A DNA stretch of 13,846 bases, taken from the NCBI GenBank assembly GCA_045628845.1, contig JAZQQE010000103.1:1-13846 (forward strand), in the 5' to 3' direction. Under the pieces are notes generated by a model. That model searched no databases, had not been told where the DNA came from, and saw nothing but the letters and a program-made list of their open reading frames with translations. The position numbers and the translations under genes were made by a program. The DNA is from RGIG7949 sp045628845. Its GTDB lineage: Bacteria; Bacillota; Clostridia; Oscillospirales; Oscillospiraceae. Below are positions 1 to 5,839 of this stretch, in pieces. Each line of letters opens with the position of its first letter. The stretch's first letter is position 1.

Positions 1-2
1 GG

Positions 3-164
3 ATCGAACCGTACGTCCTTGCAGGTGACGTCTATTCCAATCCTCAACACTACGGGCGCGGCGGATGGAGCTGGTATACCGGCTCTGCGGGCTGGTTCAG
101 GACGGCTGTACGTGAGTATCTGATGCCCGCACTGAAAAAAAGCGGAGTTATTAACGCTCGATAA
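3..164 (+). CDS. C-terminal fragment of a GH94-family glycoside phosphorylase-like protein (5' end outside window)
   Basis: Only the last 53 codons are present, read in frame from base 3 to a TAA at 162-164. The stretch GDVYSNPQHYGRGGWSWYTG followed by SAGW is the hallmark late segment of the GH94 (alpha/alpha)6 catalytic domain, as in cellobiose/chitobiose phosphorylases and the C-terminal part of cyclic beta-1,2-glucan synthases. GH94 enzymes cleave beta-glucosidic bonds with inorganic phosphate; which sugar is used here cannot be read from this fragment. As I recall the family, roughly 100 further residues of C-terminal domain usually follow this motif. Here the protein stops only about 22 residues after SAGW, so the C terminus looks short. 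A 12-bp hairpin spans the stop codon. The next gene has its own promoter, so this is probably the end of a separate transcription unit. Confidence 0.75.
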   Translation: MEPYVLAGDVYSNPQHYGRGGWSWYTGSAGWFRTAVREYLMPALKKSGVINAR

Positions 165-175
165 ATAACTCCGCT
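141..175. terminator. Perfect 12-bp hairpin over the GH94 stop codon; terminator-like
   Basis: Bases 141-152 (AGCGGAGTTATT) are exactly complementary to 164-175, with an 11-base loop that contains most of the TAA stop. On the plus strand no T-run follows the stem (next bases CCGCTCTTGCC). On the minus strand the stem is followed by seven T residues (complement of 134-140). By the usual stem-plus-U-tract rule it is therefore a better terminator for leftward than for rightward transcription. It may still help to end the GH94 mRNA or protect its 3' end. Confidence 0.6.
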
Positions 176-181
176 CCGCTC

Positions 182-210
182 TTGCCTTGACATATAATTT
201 ATGCTAAAAT
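182..210 (+). promoter_or_regulatory. Sigma-A promoter with extended -10 for the M16-lgt operon
   Basis: The -35 TTGCCT (182-187) and -10 TAAAAT (205-210) are separated by exactly 17 bases. TG stands one base before the -10 (202-203), making it an extended -10. The same arrangement occurs upstream of asnS. A consensus TTGACA at 187-192 also exists but has no -10 at a workable distance. Predicted transcription starts near 217. Confidence 0.65.
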
Positions 211-248
211 TCAAAAGGCAAATTATGCGTAAAAACAAAAGGAAAAAA

Positions 249-254
249 GGGGAG
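249..254 (+). promoter_or_regulatory. Ribosome binding site that sets a TTG start for the first M16 gene
   Basis: GGGGAG at 249-254 sits 8 bases upstream of TTG at 263-265. An in-frame GTG at 254-256 overlaps this sequence and so cannot be served by it. TTG at 263 is therefore the better start; an in-frame ATG at 290 is a less likely alternative. Confidence 0.6.
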
Positions 255-262
255 TGAGACAC

Positions 263-1546
263 TTGGAAAAAGCGGTCACAAGGACCATTATGCCGGGAGT
301 CGATCTGATCTTTGTTTATACAGATAAATTCAAGACGGGGCATCTCAGCATAAATCTGATGCTTGAGCTCAACAAACAGAATGCCGCCAAAAACGCCATT
401 CTGCCGTTCATCCTCAGGCGCGGGTGTTCAAGACTTCCCGATATGAAGAGCATATCCGAGGAGCTTGACCGCCTGTATGGGGCGTCCGTCGAGCCCGTCG
501 TTCGCTGCTTCGGTGAGACGCAGAGCATCGGGTTTACGGTCAATTTCGTCGATGACAGATATATTCCCGGCGACGAGCCCGTACTTGAAAAGACAGTCTC
601 TCTCGCGGCGGAGCTGCTTCTTGACCCTGCGACGAAGGCAGGGCTCTTCCGGGCTGAATACGTCCGCTCCGAGCGGGAGAATCTCTGCGACAGAATACGT
701 TCGGAGGCAAACGATAAGCGCGCCTATTCGCTACTCCGGCTGAAAGAGATCATGTTCAAGGACGAGGCTTACGGGACGGACAAGCTCGGCTCCCTCAAGT
801 CTGCCGAGAAGATTGCGCAGGTCTCGCTTTCGAAATACTATAAGACGCTCATCGCTTCGGCTCCTATTAAGATATTCTACTGCGGCGGCGCGGATTACGA
901 GAGAGTGTCCGAGGCCGTGCTCAATGCGTTCAGCACGCTCCCGCGTGCCGAAATCTCCGAGCCTGCCGGCACACAGATAGTCGTTGATTGCGCAGAGCCG
1001 AGGTATGTCACCGAGGCTATGGACGTGACGCAGGGCAAGCTGTCGATGGGCTTCCGCCTCGGCGAAGTCATGCGTTCCCCCAATTACGCCGCCATCGCAG
1101 TTTTCAACAGCGTTTTCGGCGGGTCCATAACCTCCAAGCTCTTTATGAACGTCAGGGAAAAGCTCTCGCTTTGCTATTACGCGAGTTCTGCTACCGACCG
1201 TTACAAGGGCGTCATGTTCGTGATTTCCGGTGTCGATTTCGACAAGTACGAGACCGCGTGCGCCGAAATACTCTCTCAGCTCGATGCATGTGCGCAGGGC
1301 AATATCACGGAAGAGGAGCTCTCCTCTGCAAAGCAGTATCTCATCACCGGTGTGCGCTCCATGGAGGATTCCATTTCCTCACTCGATTCGTATTACGTCG
1401 CGCATTCTCTCGACGGGCTGATGTTCTCGCCCGAGGAGTATTCTATGCTCATAGGTGAGATCGGGATAGAGGACGTAGTCAAGGTCGCAAAAAGCGTGCG
1501 TCCCGATACGGTATTCTTCCTTCGCGGAGAGGAGGCGGCGGAATGA
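263..1546 (+). CDS. M16 peptidase-family protein, YmfF-like subunit lacking the zinc site
   Basis: A 427-residue protein from a TTG start, cytoplasmic by the absence of a signal peptide or membrane segment. The N-terminal segment VDLIFVYTDKFKT and the two-domain layout match the Firmicutes YmfF branch of family M16 (insulinase/pitrilysin). Where catalytic M16 proteins carry HxxEH, this one has LPFILRRGCSRLP, so it cannot hold the catalytic zinc alone. The C-terminal half keeps the family's substrate-binding Arg/Tyr pair in NVREKLSLCYY (R298 and Y305, counted from the TTG start). In heterodimeric M16 enzymes one subunit gives the zinc site and the other the Arg/Tyr pair. The next gene, overlapping by ATGA, has the complementary half. 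This protein is therefore inferred to be the non-zinc partner of a heterodimeric peptidase; its substrate is unknown. Confidence 0.88.
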   Translation: MEKAVTRTIMPGVDLIFVYTDKFKTGHLSINLMLELNKQNAAKNAILPFILRRGCSRLPDMKSISEELDRLYGASVEPVVRCFGETQSIGFTVNFVDDRYIPGDEPVLEKTVSLAAELLLDPATKAGLFRAEYVRSERENLCDRIRSEANDKRAYSLLRLKEIMFKDEAYGTDKLGSLKSAEKIAQVSLSKYYKTLIASAPIKIFYCGGADYERVSEAVLNAFSTLPRAEISEPAGTQIVVDCAEPRYVTEAMDVTQGKLSMGFRLGEVMRSPNYAAIAVFNSVFGGSITSKLFMNVREKLSLCYYASSATDRYKGVMFVISGVDFDKYETACAEILSQLDACAQGNITEEELSSAKQYLITGVRSMEDSISSLDSYYVAHSLDGLMFSPEEYSMLIGEIGIEDVVKVAKSVRPDTVFFLRGEEAAE

Positions 1547-2826
1547 CTGTCAGGGAATATCCCGCTCTCGGAGAAACAATATATTCGGACGTGCTTGAAA
1601 ACGGACTCGCCGTTTTCGTCATGCCCAAGAAGGATTACGTCAAGACCTTTGCAGCGTTCGGAACGAAATACGGCGGCTCCGACTGCCGTTTCAAGCTCGG
1701 TGAAGGCTATATCGAAACTCCCGCGGGAATAGCACATTTCCTCGAGCACAAGATGTTTGATATGCCGGACGGGAATGACGCGATGATGACCATGTCAGCC
1801 CTCGGCGCTTCTCCGAACGCGTTTACCGGCTCTGACAGCACATGCTATATCTTTGAATGCACCGACAGATACGACGAGTGCCTCCGCGAGCTCCTGCGCT
1901 TCGTTCAGACTCCGTACTTCACGGATGAGAGCGTAAAAAAAGAGCAGGGGATTATCGGTCAGGAGATACGCATGTGTGAGGACAGTCCCGGCCGTGTTGT
2001 CTACGAAAATCTCATAAACGCGCTCTACGAGTCCCATCCCGTGAGGATATCCGTTCCGGGAACGATAGAATCCATCGCCGAGATCACCCCGCAGACTCTT
2101 TATGACTGCCATAAGACGTTCTATAATCCGTCGAATATGGTGCTCGCCGTCGCAGGGAACGTCGACCCAGAGCAGGTCTTCTCGACAGCAAAAGAATTGG
2201 TCACCGCGGAAGCCGGTGAGATACCAGCCCGTGACTATGCGGAAGAGAAAAGCCCGTTCGTCTATCAGAACAGGATCGAGCGCAGCATGGCCGTCGCCGT
2301 TCCGATGTATATGATAGGTGTTAAGCTCGAGCCCTCCAAGGACGGCGGAGAAGCGGTATACAGGCAGTCGCTCATCGCGGAGCTCGCGATGGAATATCTC
2401 GTCGGCCCCTCGTCCGACCTTTATCTGAGGCTTTACGAGGACGGCGTCATCAACGACAGCTTCGGAGCGGGAATAGGTGACGGCGCGGGCGCGCTCTTTG
2501 CCTATATCAGCGCTGAGGGAAATGAATACGAGCAGATCTCCGGCGAGCTCATAAAAGAGGCGGAGCGAATTTCCTCGCAGGGTATCGACCGCGAGCTCTT
2601 TGCAAGGCTTCAGAGGTCTGCCATAGGCGGCACGCTGAGGACGCTGAACGTGCCGGAAAACTGCTGCATGATGATGGTGGACGGCTATATGTACGGCTAC
2701 GATCCGCTGTCTGATCTTGATATATTCGCCGGCATTTCCGCTGAGGATATTTCCGCTTTCATCAGAGAGAACATAGTTCCCGAAAAGCTTTCGCTTTCGG
2801 TCATCAAACCCGTTGAGAAGGTGTGA
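1543..2826 (+). CDS. M16 zinc peptidase, YmfH-like catalytic subunit
   Basis: A 427-residue protein whose ATG overlaps the previous stop by 4 bases. Its binding site AGGAGG (1530-1535) lies inside the end of the previous gene, so the two should be translationally coupled and made in similar amounts. The inverted zinc motif HFLEH is at residues 65-69: H65 and H69 bind zinc and E68 is the general base. The third ligand is probably E141 in IIGQEIRM. The region ALGASPNAFTGSDSTCY is the usual strand following the zinc helix. In the C-terminal half, where catalytically complete M16 proteins have REKxxLxY, the sequence is LYEDGVINDSF, so the Arg and Tyr are lost. No signal peptide is present. It should be the zinc-bearing half of a cytoplasmic heterodimer with the preceding protein. 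YmfH-like proteins are common in Firmicutes; their substrates are poorly defined. Confidence 0.9.
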   Translation: MTVREYPALGETIYSDVLENGLAVFVMPKKDYVKTFAAFGTKYGGSDCRFKLGEGYIETPAGIAHFLEHKMFDMPDGNDAMMTMSALGASPNAFTGSDSTCYIFECTDRYDECLRELLRFVQTPYFTDESVKKEQGIIGQEIRMCEDSPGRVVYENLINALYESHPVRISVPGTIESIAEITPQTLYDCHKTFYNPSNMVLAVAGNVDPEQVFSTAKELVTAEAGEIPARDYAEEKSPFVYQNRIERSMAVAVPMYMIGVKLEPSKDGGEAVYRQSLIAELAMEYLVGPSSDLYLRLYEDGVINDSFGAGIGDGAGALFAYISAEGNEYEQISGELIKEAERISSQGIDRELFARLQRSAIGGTLRTLNVPENCCMMMVDGYMYGYDPLSDLDIFAGISAEDISAFIRENIVPEKLSLSVIKPVEKV

Positions 2827-2831
2827 CATAT

Positions 2832-3872
2832 ATGAGTGACCCGATAATAACTTTCCCGATGTTCGGTGATGCGTTCAGGCTTGATTTCCCGTCCTACTTC
2901 ACTGTGTTCGGATGGAAAGTACACTGGTACGGCATCATTATCGCCGTAGGCTTCCTGCTCGCGGTCATATACGCGATGAAACGCGCGCCGCAGTTCGGCT
3001 TCAAGGAGGACGATATAATCGATCTCCTGCTGTGCGGAGTCATTCCCGCCGTCGTTTGCGCGAGAGCGTACTACGTCATATTCGAATGGGATATGTACAA
3101 AGATAATTTCTGGAGCGTTTTCCAAATCTGGAACGGCGGTCTTGCGATATACGGCGGAGTCATCGGCTGCATCATCGGCATTGCCATTTTCGCGAAGGTG
3201 AAGAAGGTCAAATTCCTTCCGACGGTCGACCTCGTCAGTCTCGGCCTGCTGATAGGGCAGGCGGTAGGCCGCTGGGGTAACTTCACCAACCGTGAGGCGA
3301 TGAGCGAAAAGCTCACGGGCTCCGCGACGAATCTCCCCTGGAGGATGGGCCTCACGACCGAATACGGGACGGCGTACTATCATCCCTGCTTCCTCTATGA
3401 GAGCATCTGGAACATAATCGGATTCGTACTTATCCATTTCTTCTCGAAAAAGAGGAAGTATGACGGTCAGGTCTTCCTGCTGTATCTCGTGTGGTACGGC
3501 CTCGGCAGAGTGTGGATAGAGGGGCTCCGTTCAGACAGCCTTTACATCCCCGGAACGAATCTCCGCGTTTCGCAGATAGTGGCGCTTCTCTGCGTCGTCG
3601 TCGGCGTCATCCTTCTCATTTACAACGCCGTCTCGAAGCACCATGATCCCGAAGACCTGTACGTAAACCGTGACCGCAAGAAGGCGTCAGCCGCCGAGGC
3701 AACCGAGGAAGAACTCATCAAAGAAAGCGAGGACTTCGACGAGGACCTGTCCGACGCCTTCAGGATGCTCTCGGGAAACGAGGATGAAAACAACGTTTTC
3801 TCTCCCACATATACTGAAAAAGACGTTGATGATAGTGAACAGTCTCAGAAGGAGGAAGAGGAGGAAGAGTAA
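2832..3872 (+). CDS. lgt: Prolipoprotein diacylglyceryl transferase
   Basis: Membrane enzyme that moves diacylglycerol from phosphatidylglycerol to the lipobox Cys of prelipoproteins, the first step of lipoprotein maturation. The signature GRWGNFTNREA is at residues 146-156 (R147, N150), and the second conserved block WYGLGRVWIEGLR at 221-233 carries the expected Tyr, Arg and Glu (Y222, R226, E230). About seven membrane segments can be read. Two features stand out. The residue matching E. coli His103 is Tyr (Y107, in GGLAIYGG), and a roughly 79-residue acidic tail follows the last membrane helix (residues 268-346), ending in six Glu; E. coli Lgt is about 290 residues, this one 346. ATG 2832 was chosen because AAGGTG (2818-2823) lies 8 bases upstream; an in-frame GTG at 2823 overlaps that site. 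It shares the operon with the M16 pair. Confidence 0.95.
   Translation: MSDPIITFPMFGDAFRLDFPSYFTVFGWKVHWYGIIIAVGFLLAVIYAMKRAPQFGFKEDDIIDLLLCGVIPAVVCARAYYVIFEWDMYKDNFWSVFQIWNGGLAIYGGVIGCIIGIAIFAKVKKVKFLPTVDLVSLGLLIGQAVGRWGNFTNREAMSEKLTGSATNLPWRMGLTTEYGTAYYHPCFLYESIWNIIGFVLIHFFSKKRKYDGQVFLLYLVWYGLGRVWIEGLRSDSLYIPGTNLRVSQIVALLCVVVGVILLIYNAVSKHHDPEDLYVNRDRKKASAAEATEEELIKESEDFDEDLSDAFRMLSGNEDENNVFSPTYTEKDVDDSEQSQKEEEEEE
3859..3864 (+). promoter_or_regulatory. AGGAGG ribosome binding site inside the poly-Glu end of lgt
   Basis: AGGAGG is formed by the GAG/GAA codons of the terminal poly-glutamate of lgt and sits 7 bases before the ATG at 3872. The stop of lgt and the start of the next gene share one base (TAATG), which points to tight translational coupling. 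Confidence 0.65.
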
Positions 3873-4306
3873 TGTCAAATTTCGATGAATTCAAGCAGAG
3901 GACCGAAGAGACAGCCGAACACATAGCCGCCAAATCCATCGAGCTCGCAAGGAGCGCCGCCGAAAAGACAAAGCTCATCGGCAGGATCTCCAAGCTCAAC
4001 GCGGACATTATCACTGAAAAAGAAACTCTCCGCAGAGCTTATATCGACCTCGGCAAGAAATATTACAAATATTTCCGCGATGATCCCGAGGAGATCCTCG
4101 ACGAGGACTGCCGGAAGATAGCTTCCTCCCTCGCCGTCATCACCGAGTGCAGGTCCGAGATAGAGGACTGCAAGGCTGCGATCAGAGGAGATAAAGACGA
4201 TGACGTCACCGTTGAGATATACGAGGAAGCGCCGGAAAAGAACGAAGATGAAGCAGCTCCCTCCTGTGAATGCGGCGATACCGATGACGCTAGCTGCGGC
4301 GAGTAA
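3872..4306 (+). CDS. Small acidic coiled-coil protein of unknown function
   Basis: A 144-residue soluble protein with no signal peptide or membrane segment. Residues about 5-60 and 80-108 are heptad-like and rich in Glu, Lys, Ala and Leu, suggesting a helical hairpin or coiled coil around YIDLGKKYYKYF. The C-terminal third is highly acidic and ends in a Cys-containing tail (SCECG, then SCGE). The middle part (IGRISKLNADI, then the LGKKYY region) resembles a family of small Firmicutes proteins that often end in a CxxC zinc ribbon. Here only an irregular set of three Cys remains, so a zinc ribbon is doubtful. This family link is from memory and is tentative. It is the last gene of the operon, overlapping lgt by one base, and is followed by a strong terminator. 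I do not assign a function; a scaffold or adaptor role for its operon partners would be a guess. Confidence 0.8.
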   Translation: MSNFDEFKQRTEETAEHIAAKSIELARSAAEKTKLIGRISKLNADIITEKETLRRAYIDLGKKYYKYFRDDPEEILDEDCRKIASSLAVITECRSEIEDCKAAIRGDKDDDVTVEIYEEAPEKNEDEAAPSCECGDTDDASCGE

Positions 4307-4322
4307 ATAAAATTTCAGACAA

Positions 4323-4356
4323 GCGGTGCGGAAACACTTTCGCACCGCACTTTTTT
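4323..4356 (+). terminator. Intrinsic terminator of the M16-lgt operon
   Basis: GCGGTGCG (4323-4330) pairs with CGCACCGC (4341-4348), and three inner pairs (GAA with TTT, one of them G-U) can extend the stem. Six T residues follow at 4351-4356 after a two-base step. It lies 16 bases past the stop of the small coiled-coil gene and directly before the asnS promoter. Confidence 0.9.
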
Positions 4357-4357
4357 C

Positions 4358-4386
4358 TTGCCACATATAAACTATTGTGCTATACT
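4358..4386 (+). promoter_or_regulatory. Sigma-A promoter with extended -10 for asnS
   Basis: TTGCCA (4358-4363), a 17-base spacer, then TATACT (4381-4386) preceded by TG at 4378-4379. It begins one base after the T-run of the upstream terminator. Predicted start of transcription is near 4393, leaving a leader of about 50 bases. That leader is too short for a T-box and contains only a small hairpin (TGCGGA/TCCGCA, 4404-4418). Confidence 0.75.
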
Positions 4387-4444
4387 TACGCAGTATTTTC
4401 AGATGCGGAAAATCCGCAGAATAAAGATGAAAGGAGCTGTGGCG

Positions 4445-5839
4445 ATGAAAAGAACCATTATCCGCGAAATTTACAGGGACGCCGAAAGTTTTGCCGGTAA
4501 GCAGATCACCGTTTGCGGCTGGGCACGTACCATCCGTGATATGAAGAATTTCGGCTTTATCGAGCTCAATGACGGAAGCTGCTTCAAGAGCATCCAGATC
4601 GTATTTGAGGACGGTAACGTCAATAATTACAAGGACGTGGCTCGTCAGAACGTCGGCACGGCTTTTATCGTGTCCGGCGAGCTCAGGCTTACGCCCGAAG
4701 CCAAGCAGCCTTTTGAGCTGCACGCATCCGTGATAGAGATAGAGGGCCTTTCCGACCCGAACTATCCTCTTCAGAAGAAAAGACACTCTGTCGAGTATCT
4801 CAGAACGATAGCGCATCTGAGGCCCCGTACGAATCTCTTCTCGGCAGTGTTCCGTATCCGCAGCGTCGCCGCGCACGCGATCCACTGCTTCTTTCAGGAC
4901 CAGGGCTTCGTCTACGTCAACACTCCGCTTATCACGGCGAGCGACTGCGAGGGCGCGGGCGAGATGTTCCGCGTTACGACCCTTGACATGGCCGATGTCC
5001 CCACTAACAAGGATGGCACCGTCGATTACACGCAGGATTTCTTCGGCAAGTCCGCCAACCTGACCGTTTCCGGTCAGCTCAACGCAGAGAGCTATGCGCT
5101 CGCATTCGGAGGAGTCTATACTTTCGGTCCGACCTTCCGCGCCGAAAACTCCAACACCGCGCGTCATGCCGCCGAATTCTGGATGGTCGAGCCCGAGATA
5201 GCCTTTGCCGACCTCGAGGATGATATGGAGCTTGCTGAGGGAATGCTCAAATACGTCATTTCCGAAGTCATGGATAAGTGCGGCATGGAGCTCGAATTCC
5301 TCAACAGCTTCGTTGACAAGGGCCTCATCGCGCGCCTGACTCACGTCAGAGATTCCTCCTTTGCCCGCGTGACTTATTCGGACGCTATTGAGATACTCAA
5401 AAACTGCGGCGAGGAGTTCAAGTATCCCGTCTACTGGGGCTGCGACCTACAGACGGAGCACGAGCGTTTCCTTTCCGAAAAGCATTTTGAGAGACCTGTT
5501 TTCGTTACGGATTATCCCAAGGAGATAAAAGCGTTCTATATGCGCCTCAACGACGACGGTAAGACCGTTGCCGCAGTCGATCTTCTTGCTCCGGGAATCG
5601 GCGAGATAATCGGAGGAAGCCAGAGAGAAGAGCGCATAGACCTTCTCGAGGCGAGAATGGACGAGCTCGGACTTGATAAGGAAGCCTACTGGTGGTATCT
5701 CGAGCTCCGCAAATACGGCGGAACTCATCATGCGGGCTTCGGCCTCGGCTTCGAGCGCCTTATCATGTATCTCACCGGCGTCGCCAACATCCGTGACGTC
5801 ATCCCGTTCCCGAGGACGACCGGAAGCGCCGACTTCTAA
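4445..5839 (+). CDS. asnS: Asparaginyl-tRNA synthetase
   Basis: Cytoplasmic class IIb synthetase that charges tRNA-Asn with asparagine using ATP. Residues about 20-100 form the anticodon-binding OB fold (QITVCGWARTIRDMKNFGFI). The class II motifs follow: motif 1 around residues 143-165, motif 2 in FRAENSNTARHAAEFWMVEPE (231-251), and motif 3 in GFGLGFERLIMYLTG (431-445), then the C-terminal RDVIPFPRT. The insert near residues 180-215 (DMADVP, DFFGKSANLTVSGQLN) is that of the longer E. coli-type AsnRS, and the length of 464 is close to the 466 of E. coli. ATG 4445 is preferred because AAAGGAG ends 8 bases upstream. Two upstream in-frame ATGs (4403, 4427) would add basic residues outside the family's usual start. 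It is a single-gene unit whose stop overlaps the convergent transporter stop. Confidence 0.97.
   Translation: MKRTIIREIYRDAESFAGKQITVCGWARTIRDMKNFGFIELNDGSCFKSIQIVFEDGNVNNYKDVARQNVGTAFIVSGELRLTPEAKQPFELHASVIEIEGLSDPNYPLQKKRHSVEYLRTIAHLRPRTNLFSAVFRIRSVAAHAIHCFFQDQGFVYVNTPLITASDCEGAGEMFRVTTLDMADVPTNKDGTVDYTQDFFGKSANLTVSGQLNAESYALAFGGVYTFGPTFRAENSNTARHAAEFWMVEPEIAFADLEDDMELAEGMLKYVISEVMDKCGMELEFLNSFVDKGLIARLTHVRDSSFARVTYSDAIEILKNCGEEFKYPVYWGCDLQTEHERFLSEKHFERPVFVTDYPKEIKAFYMRLNDDGKTVAAVDLLAPGIGEIIGGSQREERIDLLEARMDELGLDKEAYWWYLELRKYGGTHHAGFGLGFERLIMYLTGVANIRDVIPFPRTTGSADF

Noticed and set aside
187..192. Consensus TTGACA hexamer as the -35 of the M16 operon
   Set aside because: No -10 lies 16-18 bases downstream (bases 209-215 do not fit). 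The overlapping TTGCCT with 17-base spacing to TAAAAT is better.
1795..2829. Minus-strand open frame of 344 codons
   Set aside because: Fully antisense to the M16 zinc subunit gene, with no recognisable domain; a codon-bias shadow.
2697..3437. Minus-strand open frame of 246 codons
   Set aside because: Antisense to the end of the second M16 gene and the start of lgt, both clearly coding; no family resemblance.
4387..4444. T-box or other riboswitch before asnS
   Set aside because: The leader is only about 50 bases. It lacks the T-box GGTGG element and a terminator hairpin, and holds just one small stem.
4403..4444. Upstream in-frame ATGs giving asnS a 14-residue basic extension
   Set aside because: They have no binding site at a suitable distance, while ATG 4445 has AAAGGAG 8 bases upstream and matches the family N terminus.
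3875..5344. Minus-strand open frame of 489 codons
   Set aside because: It lies antisense to the coiled-coil gene, a clear terminator, the asnS promoter and most of the asnS coding region. It resembles no family and has no binding site or promoter. Biased codon use on the opposite strand explains it.
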